This document shows, piece after piece, positions 1-17,843 of a stretch of 64,000 bases of DNA (position 1 is the stretch's first letter; each line of letters begins with the position of its first letter). This stretch comes from Litomosoides sigmodontis (Eukaryota > Nematoda > Chromadorea > Rhabditida > Onchocercidae), in contig OY718806.1 of the NCBI GenBank assembly GCA_963070105.1, forward strand, positions 9,319,365 to 9,383,364. Reading direction: 5' to 3'. The position numbers and the translations under genes were made by a program. The notes below the pieces were generated by a model, which saw only the letters and a program-made list of their open reading frames with translations, was not told the origin of the DNA and did not search any database.

Positions 1-1
1 C

Positions 2-115
2 AGTGCTTTAGACCAGATAATCCTGTCTCTCGATGAACTGTCAAAAGCTCAGTATTTAAAAGAAATCTTGGGCGCGGAGGACCACAGAGCCAGTTATGCT
101 AATTCTAATGTTTAA
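2..115 (+). CDS. C-terminal fragment of an unidentified protein (left-edge partial)
   Basis: An open frame runs from the left edge to a TAA at 113-115 and reads as a plausible helical C-terminus (SALDQIILSLDELSKAQ, then YLKEILGAEDHRASYANSNV). Bases 1-3 are CAG, so this may be the last exon of a gene whose body lies to the left. The family is not recognised and no domain can be named from 37 residues. The gene converges tail-to-tail with the MRPS37-like gene, about 520 bp away. The protein-like composition and the clean stop support it, but a chance open frame is not excluded. Confidence 0.45.
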   Translation, partial: SALDQIILSLDELSKAQYLKEILGAEDHRASYANSNV

Positions 116-636
116 GTTCAGGAAGCAATAAATATTTGCACCTACTTTCATGCAGTGTTGGATCATAATTTTTGCGACAGCGACAAATTTAAAGTGCAAT
201 CCACATAGATGATTCTTTATTATACTTAAACGATATAATACATGTTTGCAAATTAAGCAAAAGTAACACGAAATAGAAACCGCCAAATATTTCTCTGCAT
301 ATGAAATCTCGCTAGACACCTAATTTGCACAAATCGTTTTTTGAATTAAAAAAAATTGTCTTCCAGAAAAGTGAAGTCCTTATAGATCTGGACAACTTCC
401 TATAAAGCTAGGACTCATTGTAACCTGCTGAACAAAAAACATCAGCGTTGGAATTAACATATAGTAACTTGTTTACCATGGGGTACAGTAAACGCATGTG
501 TGATGTTAGCATATAACTTATAGTAAAGATCAAAGTTTTTCGATTGATATAATCGTGTTTCTAATGAAAAATGCCAGTAATATATTAAAATATGAGGACC
601 ATTTTTACTCTAAACATTACACGTCTCTTGCTCGCC
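116..636. other. Convergent intergenic region
   Basis: AT-rich spacer between two convergent 3' ends. A TTTATT near 216-221 could be the - strand poly(A) signal (AATAAA) of the MRPS37-like gene. No supportable coding sequence was seen. Confidence 0.5.
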
Positions 637-1878
637 TCAATTCGCTTTCCCATATTTATTCTTCCGGTGGAAAATGTCATCTGCATATGATTGATTCGGC
701 AATCGCTTAAGTGCTTTGTATGGATAACGACCTAACTGAGGCTGTGGATACTTCGCCATCAAATTATTCATCTGATGCTTGGTCAATATTGTATTTTCAC
801 TACTTGCACTGGCACTGTCAAGCACACCCTAAAACATTCCCAAAAGGAATTTTTCTTTGCAAAGACATGCGAAAGTAAAGCCCGTAAGTGATTGGGAGAT
901 AATTTGGGAGTGAGCGATATAAATATGAATTAGGTGAAGCATTTTACCTTCTTTGCAGCCGCTGCAAGTTCCTTATTTGCTTTGTAGACCCTGTTCACAC
1001 AGTCCACATAGTCACGGTTGAAGTCTGCGCAAGGTAAGTTGTCATGTTCCCACTTTTTCAAGCAATCAAAAAGAGCCTGTAGCTCCTTTGTACAGCTTTC
1101 ACCTGCAAAATTTCATTGATCTGTAGGGGTAGTTCATGTGGCTTTGGAAAATTCAACATCAAAAGGTATATATTCAAAAAGAGAGGAAAAATCGGAGCAA
1201 ATTAGCAGGAAAAACCAGAATCTGCTATAATAGATGAAAAAATCTTGTGAATGAACATAAGAAGCTGTAAATATCTCAAAATTTGAGTAATATACTCAAA
1301 TATTCGATACTCCTCCATGTTCTGCAAAACAGGGAAACTGGTTACCTGTACACAAACTAAAAACATAGATACAAAGTTCTAAAATACTATGCAAAAAGAA
1401 AAACTCCAGCATGTCCTGGGGTGAAAGCAGTCATTTCGTCTCTCACAAGAGTATCATCCTATGAATGAGCGAAGATATAATGCAGGAAGAGAGGAGGTAT
1501 ATGGGTGAATCAGTTATGTAACTGTAAAAACCAATAATATAAAAAAAAATGTAAAAAGAAACCATGATAAATAAAAAGTGCACAACCCATAGTGATGTAA
1601 AGAGAAAAAAAAAAACTGTGGTTGAGGATAAAAAAGACGGCAAATAGCCAGTCAACGATCATTTCATCCTCTCGTTCAAGTACATCAACATGATAAATAG
1701 AAGTGAAAATCCGACCTCGTGGTTTTGTATAGTTGCTCATTATATAATTTGTAGATTTTAACGGAAGAAACTCCTTGAACTGCAACTGATCATTTTTTGC
1801 CAAATTGGTCTTAACTGGTGCTTTGATATGGTTTTTCGAGAGCGATAATGTAAATTGCATCGCCTCTCCCTTTACCAA
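637..1878 (-). CDS. MRPS37: Mitochondrial small ribosomal subunit protein mS37 (CHCHD1 family)
   Basis: Three exons, from 5' to 3': 1878-1716, 1102-948 and 828-637, with consistent phases, give about 169 residues. Exon 2 carries a CHCH fold with two exact CX9C motifs (CTKELQALFDC and CADFNRDYVDC), the oxidative-folding signature of Mia40 imports. The GES-C start of that domain and the C-terminal stretch (LTKHQMNNLMAKYPQPQLG) resemble human CHCHD1, a component of the mitoribosomal small subunit. The human protein is about 118 residues, so this one has a longer N-terminus; Met7 (1858-1860) or a later Met could be the true start. The exon 1 donor GTCGGA is weak. The function is inferred from the family. 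It faces away from the membrane-protein gene to its right. Confidence 0.8.
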
Positions 1879-2587
1879 AACTCAACGTACCAATGTTACT
1901 ATCTTCTCAATTTTAATTCCTAGAATAAAATAATGACAAAGTGAAAATATGAGTTAGACATACGAAAAAAAATGTCCGTAAATAAATTCGCCATTTTATC
2001 ACCAATAATCACGAATAATAAGAAAACCAAATATCACCTGGGCAATGTAACTAAAAGCGATTGATTTCATAGTGGTCCCGTCAGAGTAGTACAAATCCAA
2101 AACTTGGTGGTTTATACTTCTAGAACCGAACATTGGTGGTGCAGGCGTTTTTATGTTTCCGGGTTTCGGGTGCTGCAAGTGGATTTTCGGTCCATTAGAG
2201 ATTTTATGAGGAAAGGTATAAAAAACATTAGAACGTGTGAATTAAAGAATAGGGGGTGTAAAAGATAGTGAAGGAGGTTAAAATGGAATGTAAATTTATT
2301 TTTGAAGTGGGTGATCTCCAATTGTTCATGCAGAAGAAGGGGAATTTGTCTAAAATCGGAACAGCACACTGTTCCAATTTTATATATAGAGTGCTTAATA
2401 TTTTGCAGTGGCAAGCAAGAAACCAATGGTAAGCAATGATAAGCGCAACATTAACCTGGGACATATAATATGGCAGGCCATATGACATATCAGCTTAAAT
2501 TTGTGCAGGTTGGATCGAGAATAGTAGTATTGACAATCCGTAAATTTCTTAGTAAAAATGACACAGTGATAATGAAACGTATTGTAG
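1879..2587. promoter_or_regulatory. Divergent upstream region between MRPS37-like gene and + strand membrane-protein gene
   Basis: About 700 bp between two divergently transcribed starts, so it should hold both promoters. It contains copy A of a direct repeat (2446-2559). No TATA box or named factor site could be assigned. Confidence 0.4.
2446..2559 (+). repeat. Direct repeat copy A (about 114 bp)
   Basis: This segment matches 2750-2866 closely, including an exact shared block that begins GAGAATAGTAGTATTGACAA. Copy A lies just before the first coding exon and copy B just before the second. Both contain a GTGCAG|GTTGG acceptor-like site. It is not a recognised transposon. Confidence 0.85.
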
Positions 2588-5484
2588 ATGCCGAAACTGC
2601 GTCAGGGTGCTGCAGATCCCAATGCCGATCGAGTTCGAACTCACTTGTTTTTTTCATCTAAAGTCTCACGCAATCCATCAAAGCGAAAACGACGTTCTCG
2701 CAGTACGTCTAATAAGAACAGTTAAATCAGTTATAGAACTCTCAGCTCACAACATTAACGTGTGACATATGATGTGGCAGGGCATATGATATATCTTTAG
2801 TTTAACTCTGTGCAGGTTGGAGCGAGAATAGTAGTATTGACAATCCGTATATTTCTTAGTAAAAATTCATGTTATACATCTAACCTCCAGATAAACTGCA
2901 CCAGCTGATACACCGTAAGGATGAAATGGTGCAAACGGCACCATCCGAATTGGATCCGTCATTGTGGTTCGGCAACCAAAGAGTATTTCATTTCGGTCCT
3001 ATGGCACAACGTAATCCTTTTTACTACTACTATCCGAAAGGATGGGATGTTCTGTATCCAGCGCACTTCGGTTTTTTTCCTTATCGGGCAACGTAGGAAT
3101 TTTCTTCTTTCATCGCCTGATTCTTTTATTGGATGTGTTTTCTTGAGATGTATTTGTTATGTTGATGAATTTTGCTAACATCAGTGAGAGACGAGAGTTG
3201 GATAAGGTTCGGGAACTGTAAAAGCATATACGAAGTTCTCTTGATTTTCAAATCTCTGCACACATTTTCACATCAGATGATTTTGTAAATTGTGGAGGAG
3301 AAGGAAGATGTGATTTGAATTGTTTTTTGAAATCCATTTAATTTAGCTGTAGCTTTTCGTTTGTAGTTTTTGCATAAGTGGGTTTCATTCCGAATTTTTC
3401 TGCAGATAGAATCTTGACATTCTTGTGATTTGCTTCCCGAAATCTTTGCAGATAGTTAACTCCTTTGATGAGAATTGCCAATATTACTTAATGATGATAC
3501 AGTTGAGAAAATTTCACGTAATAATTTGCTATGCCGTTCATTTTATTCACTTAAAGACATATAGAATTTCAACTTTTTCTCTTTCTCGCTATGAAAGGTA
3601 GTTAGGTTTATTGGTGTTGCATGAATGTTACTCATGGCATTCCCGGCTGCTGTGATTTTGACTAAAACCTGCTGAAAGTATCTTCTTCGTAATTTTTATC
3701 AACTTACTGAATGGTTTAAAATATTATAGCAATTAACTTTTCTAATACGTTTCATCTCATGTCAACTAACATCTTCATTCTATAATACTAAGAAAATAAC
3801 AAAAGCGAAACATTTATTAGATTTCAGACGTTCTGAACAAGTTCCGTGAAATTGCTCCTTGCATGGTGTTGCTGTAATTTCATACGTGACAAATGCAGTT
3901 TGACGTCAGTTTTCATCTTTATTTTTTCTGATAATGGTTTAACTACGAGCTGAATTTCCGACAGAATAAATTTAATTCATATCATTTTGTTACTATTTTG
4001 TAGGAAATTTCGGGGATCTTCATCTGCGATTTGCGTAAGCGCATTTGGCACCTTCTTGTCGTTAGGCGGTGCCCTAATGCTGCTTTTAGCGCATTTCTCA
4101 ATGGATAATTCTCCACTCTTTCATTTGGAATATTATTATCAAAAGCCGATACAATTAGCTGGTTCAGCTTTCCTAATTTGTGGTGGTATACTCGTGCTCG
4201 TATCACTTGTTTGTGTAACATTGTCGGTTAAGGTTCGTTCTAGGAGTCGCCTCCAGATTTTATCAAAATTCTGAGTGTTGTTGTTTATAACTATCTCTGT
4301 ACTGAATGTTATTTAATGACAGTTCCACCGTTTTATTTAGATTTTGAGTGCGGACATCAGTGCAGAATTTGGACAACCACGTTTCACCATTTTGAAGCAA
4401 GCTGTAAGGGTACGGACTTTCAATACCTGTATCGTTTCTATTGACATTAGTATATCTTTGCTTTTCTTTTGAAGTAGAGATGAAAACGTGTCTCGGAAGG
4501 GATAATTATCATTGTTTCCTTGGTACGAACACAAAAATTTGCTAAGTATAGCGGGAGCGTAATTTCCGAAACTCATGCTTGTGCCAAAGAAATTTTTCTT
4601 TCTTGATTTTGCTCCAGTGTTTAATCAGTTCTAATATTTACGGAACCTGTTGGCGTTTACGAAAAATCTCCGTATCAATCGATGCCACCACCTACATATC
4701 CGGTTTTGGAAAACAAATACACTCAAATGACGGTGTTCAGTCCTAAATCAGAGTTGAAATTGTATCCACCCGTGTTAGTTTTCTTATTAAGTAATCCACT
4801 TCTTGAATCTGTTAACCAATCATTTCCCTTCTTAAGCATAGTGCTTTATATTTAAATATTAACTACAACTGGTAAATATCTGTATAAATTCTTTTCCTGT
4901 GTCAAGCATTAGGTGAATTTGATGGAATTCTTTGAGGGTTGTTATTGCGAACAACTGTTGCAACAGTGATACCTTAGTGACAAAAAGTATGCGATCGAAT
5001 CAATATTTTGAGACATATTATACCATACGATAGGATAAATTTATTGATTTAAAGTACCACTTGAAGAAACTTTAAGAATAATGACAGATTCTAAAAGTTA
5101 TTAATTACCTCAATTTTTCTTGCAAAAATTATATGTATGTTATATTACAGAATGCCCGGTTGTTCGACGTTGTCACTGCATGATCGATCATCAAACTCCT
5201 ATTTCGCTAGCCCATACAATACCTTGCGCGCCGTTTCTGCAACAGTGTAATTTTCTGCTTGAAAGTACAAGATTTTGCGCTTGGCTTTTTTAGATTTTTT
5301 GAACTTTGTGAGACGAAAAAAGCGGACTAATTTCTTTCAGACAATCGGGCGTTGTAAAGGAAAATCCACGAGCTAGTTCGTTGGCGGGCACTCGAAAGCT
5401 TTCAAATGATTCTGTGCGAGCTCAACGTCGAGCAAGAAGCTTAGCCGCTTCCTCAACAAGGATGGAAAGAAGTCGACACTCCTA
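2588..5484 (+). CDS. Unrecognised two-pass membrane protein
   Basis: Exon 1 (2588-2720, or a donor at 2702) starts MPKLRQGAADPNADRVRTHL and holds a basic cluster KRKRRSR. Exon 2 (2891-3092) is an aromatic-rich stretch ending FYYYYPKGWDVLYPAHFGFF. Exon 3 (4004-4232) has two hydrophobic helices, about SAFGTFLSLGGALMLLLAHF and AGSAFLICGGILVLVSLVCV, split by a 25-residue Tyr-containing loop. Exon 4 is 4341-4403. Phases across exons 1-4 join exactly. Downstream coding patches near 4636-4770 (proline/tyrosine-rich, PPPTYP), 5151-5244 and 5341-5484 (Arg/Ser-rich tail, TAA at 5482-5484) look real, but their phases do not join cleanly with GT-AG sites. The inferred topology is both termini cytosolic. 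The family is not identified; the two-helix layout with a short loop is loosely like TMEM200, which is a guess. Confidence 0.6.
2750..2866 (+). repeat. Direct repeat copy B (about 117 bp)
   Basis: Partner of 2446-2559, offset by about 305 bp, inside intron 1 of the + strand membrane-protein gene and ending 24 bp before exon 2. Most differences lie in the first half; the GAGAATAG... core is nearly identical. Confidence 0.85.
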
Positions 5485-7133
5485 ACGAGTGAATTTAAAT
5501 TCTAAAGGGAATGAAGAAATGCTGTAAAATTTTTCATTGATCAGTTTTTGTGGCTCACATTAAAACTTAGTATGTTTGTTCCGGAGTTTGTCGCATTTTA
5601 TCTTTCATCATTTTAGTGCATTTATTTGCATGTTTCATGCATTATTTATAACGTGGGCTATTTTGTAGTAATATATTCAAACACTACAAATGGTCTATTT
5701 CATATTGCTTGAGTATTAGTGCTACTAATTGGTTTCCAAAGTTATTCAACTTGATTTATAGTTAATATTCATAAAAGGAATTGAGGGATAGTTTGTGGAA
5801 TTGATATTTTTATGAGAATGGCACTCTCCCAATGAGACGAGGTATATAAAAGGTATATGTTAATTAGTGAGGCAGTCATACATTGATAATATTTCCATCA
5901 ATCGGCTGTTGATATTATTATGTGGTATTTTATATCGTGCTGTAGAGAATTGCTTGCAGACAGATAGACGCGCTAATTTAGCTAAGACCGTTTTCCATTT
6001 GAGCGTGCACGTAAGTTTCGGAAATTCCAGTGCAGCAATGTTCCCAATTAGCCTCTTAGAGTTCTGAATCGTTTTGCTAAATTATATTATCTCGAGCTGT
6101 TCAATGTTTTGGGATGAACTGAAATATCATATCTATAAAGCGTACATATAAAGTGTGGTCGAATGTTTTAATCAAATTAGAAGAATCAGTGAGGAAAGTG
6201 TTGTCATCTACTTGGATTTGCAATGAATTTCGACTTTTTATTCCAAATGTATATTGAGTTAGTTCATTAATTTAGTTGGCTTCAATAAACACTTTAGTGA
6301 ATGGTGATGATTTTTGCAAACAGCAACCACTTCCGAGTTTGAAATCTATTGTATATTCCTTTTTATGCTATCAAATTTAAAAAGTAGATTGCAGTGTGAA
6401 GGATGTTTGCCTCTAAGAATGTCTGGCATTTCGCTCTGGCATTTCGCCCATCTGAATTTATATAACAGTTCAGCTGTTTCAGCTGTTTGGTGCTGAAAAG
6501 GATTAGGAAAATGGATTGTCTCATCAGATAATACAGAAGCTCCCTTATGGAAAACGAACGGGTGGGTGGTTCTCTTTTCCAGAGGCTCGGCGGAGAGGAC
6601 ACGATTTAAAAATTCTTAGAGATATGAAATAACCACCTTCTTCGCGATTAGCGACTATATGATAAAAGCCTTTCTTTGAAAATTCAGGGAATCTTATGGA
6701 GAAAAAAGTTGTGTTATTGGTACTACAGGTTGTTGTGGACAACTTTGTCAAGCAATCATAGGGACTGAAGTTAGGGAGACGTACATCGGTTGTTATTTGA
6801 TTGAAACGGTATCACTATGCAGGCTTTTACCAGAAGTGGTGAGTGAATATTCGCTATTATACTGCACTTTCAGAACGTTGTTGTTGTTTTGGATTAAATT
6901 TATTGTAGAAGGTGGTCGATTGCCATAAATTTTATTTCATTCGAAAAGTGGAATGTTTAACATTAATACATCAGTTATACTCATATTATGGTGGTTCTAC
7001 CGATTTTGTGCAAATGGAGCGTCAAGAAGAGTAACAAATTTAGAAATTATAGACATTAATTTTAGGTTCAGCAAACACGAGCCAGTTTTTGACATCATGT
7101 CAAAGACCTACTCGACAGTTCCGCTACTTCAGT
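5485..7133. other. Intergenic region upstream of the p38-like kinase
   Basis: AT-rich. AATAAA at 6284-6289 may end the preceding transcript. ATTTTAG|G at about 7065, upstream of the kinase ATG, is a possible cis- or spliced-leader acceptor. The open frame stays open from there to the ATG, so the kinase could start further upstream. No other gene is supported. Confidence 0.45.
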
Positions 7134-9774
<2,641 letters not shown>

Positions 9775-10985
9775 GTTAATGTTAACAATGTTGCAATGTT
9801 GGAGGAATTAATATTCTCCAGAAAATTGCATGTCTCAGGTAACGATGCTTTGGTTATCAATCTAAACTGTTTACTTGACAGATACAAAAAACAAGTGTTA
9901 TAACGTACTATCTTTGCCTAATAGAATTTGGAATGGATATGCCAAAGATTAACTTTTATTTATTTCTCCTGTTGTTATTCTTGTGTAGTTTGTACAGTGC
10001 TTATTCTTTTCCAATGCTTTAGCTCTTATATGGAAAGAATTGTTGAATTTTGGTCAGCGAAGAACGAACAGTAGTTGATGGCCATAATTATAATGGAAAT
10101 TACATGGTCCTTTTATTTATGAATTATGTCAGTATTTTTTTGTGATTCCCCGAAGCCATATCAAAAAGTACGTGGAAATAAACTGCTAACCACAATAACA
10201 TTGCGGAGCAAAAAATGTATGTGTCAATAATTTGGGAATAAATCTCCCAGTTACTGACGAGAATTTCCCACAGAACATTAATATTAAAACTTGAATGATA
10301 ATTGTAACGACAGATTTGTGGTTCGAGTAATGCGGAAATTAGTCAAAAAAATATTGAGTGTCGTGAATCAAGCAGGCGTTTGAATGTGGAAAATTTGATT
10401 ATATGTTCATGTCCACGATTCTCGAACCAATAGCATTCTGTGGTTTGTCCTACATTATGTGCGGAAGAGCCAGAGTTGCTCACTTCGATGGAACTAAAAA
10501 TTCATTGAAAAATGTCACCTTAAAGAGAATGATGGTTCAAAACAGTCTCTACCTGCTCAAGTAACCAACGGTCACTTCACGCTTCCAATAATATAGTGTA
10601 AAGTAAAGCATTATAAAGTGACGGATGGAGTGTTTCACGTGTGAAATTTTCCCTTCGCACATAGCAACGTGTACCTTTGCTGATCGCAACCAATGCTGTT
10701 GGCATTAATTTGACGTGATGTTCTGCATGTATAAGCTAAGTGAAGTGTGTAACGTAGCAAGAATGTACATGTTTAAAGGGTAGCCAAGAAATTAGGAAAG
10801 AAACACTTCAGTTAATATTTCGAAGAGGGTGGACGAAGGGAGGAAGAAGGATAGGGGTGAGGGAGAGAAAGAAAGAGGTGAAATTCTCATCATGGCAGGA
10901 GGGTGTATTCTGAAAAACAGTCTATGTCGGAGTGCGCGCGTATGTTGTCCATTCCTTCTGGTCTCGATAGGTAGATGTTGGTGCT

Positions 10986-11024
10986 GGTCGGTCGGTCGGT
11001 CGGTCGGTCGGTCGGTCGGTCGGT
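10986..11024 (+). repeat. (GGTC)n microsatellite
   Basis: Nearly ten perfect GGTC units within a polypurine, GC-richer block. Confidence 0.95.
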
Positions 11025-13967
11025 TCACGGTGATTTTAGAGTGCCAACTTATTTGTTACAGAGAGGGGGAGGGGGGGGGTTGCACCGGGCAAGGAGCACC
11101 AGATTGACCTCGCTTTGACGTTTTGCAGTGGCCATCCGGCGAGCAGTGGGGAAGTGGATGAGGGATGGAAAGGTAAGAGTGAAAAGAGAAAGTGGATAGA
11201 ATGGAGGAGTGAAGAGAAGGATAGGAGTGTGAGGATGAGGAGGACTTATCGAATAGTTTGATGGTGTCGACGCTGCTGCAGGCAGTGTTGCAGTTTGTGA
11301 TGAAGCGGATAATAACGCTATGCTGTATCTCCTTTATCCAATTTCATTCTCCCCTCATTCAATCACCCGCGCTCCCCTGCCTTTCCTAGGTGCTTTTGAT
11401 TGGTATGATCAGAGAGATGCCCGAGCTTACTCGGTAGCATTTTCAACTTCGGTTATGTGGTGCTAGCCTGGCTTTCACATTTTTGTTGCAATCCTAAATC
11501 CCTTAATGAAAATATTACACATATAGGACATCTTATCTGCTCAACTCACGTAACATAGGAATTCATTGGTATGCTTGTGTTCAGGAATTTGTGTTGAATT
11601 TAACATCATTGGGGAAAGAGAGTGGGGGAAATGTTTGGTGAGATATTGCTCAATGTTATAGTTACTTTTATAATCAATTATTTACTCATCTTTTATATAA
11701 GTAAATATTCCATTATTTCATTTCGAGCTAGACGACTTAGTTTTTTCTTTTCACGATGTCTTACACCTTTCCTAACACGTACGATAATAGGAGTAACCAT
11801 ATGTCAGTCACTGTTAATAATAAATCGATTTTCTCAGTTGGAAAAAGTGGTAAATTGAAATGGTAGGAAATTGTTGTTGTGTTCGAAAGATGTGAGGAAT
11901 TATGTTGGTTTATTTATTGCTATATAGGATGGAAGTTGCGTGAGAGTTACTGAATCAATTGACGTAATATATGCAGTGTGCTTGTTGTTGAAATGTCCTG
12001 AAGCATATGTGTATTTTGCTGAATGTTTTTGCACCTAATATATTGTTGATTGATTATTCATAGTGATGATGTTTCTCAGTTTTCTTTTTTTTTTTTTAAG
12101 AGAGGGAAGGGGTTTCATTGTTCAATTTCATATCATCCTAATATTAGCTAATATCATATTCGTTTCGTGTACTGCATTGGATCGGTTCGTTCAGTGTTTA
12201 TTGCTGTTAGAACAATAAACATGAGTGAAATAGCATGTGAATGAAATTGCAAATCCTGAAATTGCAAACATTCAGTTAATTCATTTTGCATGCTGCTTTG
12301 TTAAAATTTAGTGTAACAATGTTATTGTTATCATTTATCATTATCTTTATCAGCTGTCGTGATCATTATTATATTTTTCATGAAGATTGCTTTTTTTGTC
12401 ATACATCTAAAACTATCAGTAGACGTTCTTCTTTGATTGATCGGAGTTAGGAGGAGGGGAGGGGGGGAGAGGAGGGTGAACGAAACAAAAATCATTTGAT
12501 TATGATGTAATGGAATCCACTCATTTCATGCCTTTTTTTTCTCCTTTCTTTTTCACTTCCATTTCGTTTGTGACTTTGAAAATTTCTGTGAAAAATAAGG
12601 TAAACATTCTACGCTAGATAAATCATGAATTTCACACTGGAAATATAAATGCCATCATTGCTTTTTTTTTTTGCTTTTAGCTTTTACTTCTTCCATTTTA
12701 GCAATCATTGCAAAATTTTGATCACAATCTATCCGTGCATATATAATGTACATCACATTTGCAATGTTTGTGTGTGGTGGAGGGAAGGGGATTTTGAAGG
12801 GATTTACTTTACAAGGCTTTTGAGTATAATAACTTTCCCTAAAGTTATTTTTATTTTATGCTTTAAGCAGTAGATTACATGTAAATGCATGCGCTTCAGG
12901 TATGCTATTTTTTTTCTTTTGATTATTTTACATTTGTAAATATGTGGTGTGTAGTAGTGATGTGAGGTTTTTTCTTTTTTATTCACTAATGAATAGCACA
13001 AGGTACTTCACTTCGTCATATCTAGTAGACGTTTTTAAATTGAAGCAAAACCAAATTATCCCAGGGATAACACTTTATTGTTAGGAAGGATGAGGAAGGA
13101 GGAGGAGGAAAAAAGGTGGAAAAAGAAAGAAGTCGTCAGGATAGTATGTCTTAGTTTACTGAACATTGGTTATTCCACTCCTTCACGATAGCTATCACTC
13201 ATTATTTTTCTGATGGGATTAAAAATTATCAATTTTTACATCAGAACATATTTCTTTTCGGTCTTTTTTACCCCGCATCATCTGAAACTGCAAAAGTAAA
13301 TGTTGCTCACTTTATTTTTTTTGTTGTAACTTAACAGATAACGGATTTTATCACTTTCACTTCCGTCTTTTTTTTTATTACCTCTAAATTGGTGATGTCC
13401 TAATTGGAAAACTTTATCGTTTTCGATGTGATAAGTGATATTTATCATTAGCATATATTTCGCATATGTGAGCTGTAGCTAACATATTCGATTAAACGGA
13501 TATGAAAAAAAAGCATATCACGTTTGTTTAATAATAATGATGTGTTTGCTTGAGAAAATGATCAATAATTTACTGTAATTTTTTTTTTAAGATTCTGACA
13601 ACTATCTTAACCTTCCATTGATATATCTATCTGTAGGAAACATATTATACATATATTTTTGAAAGAATTTGGTGACAGTTTGATCCTATATTCAACATTT
13701 CATAGAATTATAAGGATGTGAGATAGATCAACGATCAACGTGATATGGTGTGTAGGGTGACGTAAAGATGGAGTGGAATAATTAAGAGAATAATAATAGT
13801 AGAGATCACTATTCACTGATATGATAAGATAATAATGTGAAATTTCCCGCTTCATTACCGGTGCTTTTCGGCAATTTTTACGATGAACCACAGTGAAGAG
13901 TGTACGACGCCATGCTTTCGAAACAAATAAAACTGCACACAAATATATTCCCACACATACCACCCAA

Positions 13968-14075
13968 TACACACACGCACACGCACACGCACTCATAGAA
14001 TAAATACACAGATACACATACGTACGCACACACACACAACACACGCACACACACACATACACGAACACGCACACA
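13968..14075 (+). repeat. Interrupted CA/CG-rich microsatellite
   Basis: Runs of (CA) and (ACACGC) interrupted by short unique stretches. The Cys/Val-rich open frames on the - strand here are products of the repeat. Confidence 0.85.
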
Positions 14076-14372
14076 TGTATATATAACACATACACGTAGG
14101 TGCAGCACTTATTGCCTTCCCTATGCTCTTTTAGCTTTCTATCATTTGCCCCTTTAAACTAGTTTTCCTCTTTTTTTTTCTTTTCGCTTTAGTTTGTTTG
14201 TTTACATATTTGAAAATGTTATCGATTTTGCTGATTTCTTGATGGAATTAGTTTGGAATAGGCAACTGGCGTAGTTTATTTCCGCTATATTTGCTTAATC
14301 AATTTTAAAATTCATTTTGTGATTATAATTATTAATAGTAATGTTGTTGAATGGAATAGTAGGGATTAGTGA

Positions 14373-14374
<2 letters not shown>

Positions 14375-14468
<94 letters not shown>
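14375..14468 (+). repeat. (AT)42 microsatellite followed by (GT)5
   Basis: Perfect AT dinucleotide run to 14458, continuing as GTGTGTGTGT. Located about 360 bp before the dehydrogenase start codon. Confidence 0.97.
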
Positions 14469-14469
<1 letters not shown>

Positions 14470-14810
14470 CATGTATAGATGCATTGTTTCTAGTTGTATA
14501 TGATTGGTTCGGCTGATTCCGGTTCCTTCTTACAGAACGTTAGGAAAATAGTTTGAAGTGATATCATTATTTCGTTTTTCAAATTGATGAAATTACTGCA
14601 GTGTAACAACCAATTTCAAATGTTTTTTTCCTTTTGTTTTGTTTCCGACACCCGACAGCGAATAATGGAAATCGTTTGAGTTTTTTATAAGATAACAGTG
14701 GTTATCAGTAATTTATGGTTGTTAGCAATGCGCTTAGGCGAATTTATTTGTTTGGAGACATTATTCATTGACTTATTATAATAGCGCATTAGTTAAGTAA
14801 CACTACTTTA

Positions 14811-14817
14811 CTTGCAG
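14811..14817 (+). promoter_or_regulatory. Probable trans- or 5'-UTR splice acceptor before the MDR gene
   Basis: CTTGCAG ends 8 bp before the ATG at 14826. An acceptor this close to a start codon in a nematode usually marks spliced-leader addition or the last junction of a spliced 5' UTR. Confidence 0.55.
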
Positions 14818-14825
14818 CATAAGCG

Positions 14826-17843
<3,018 letters not shown>

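Larger units (their letters stand above)
9775..14825. other. Long gene-poor, repeat-rich interval
   Basis: Five kilobases without a supportable gene. A likely poly(A) signal for the kinase is at 10177-10182. A GC-richer polypurine block spans about 10815-11260 with a GGTC tetranucleotide run. A 44-bp acceptor/donor-bounded segment (11128-11171) may be an untranslated first exon of the downstream dehydrogenase gene. G-rich tracts occur at 11063-11080 and 12450-12476, CA-rich DNA at about 13968-14075, and (AT)42 at 14375-14458. No tRNA or rRNA was recognised. Confidence 0.5.

Noticed and set aside
2151..2488. Two overlapping - strand frames of about 90 residues
   Set aside because: Aromatic-rich random composition from AT-rich DNA, no splice-site logic, overlapping the direct repeat region.
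13700..14108. Cys/Val-rich - strand frames over a CA repeat
   Set aside because: The cysteine pattern comes from ACACGC-type repeats; no splice or homology support.
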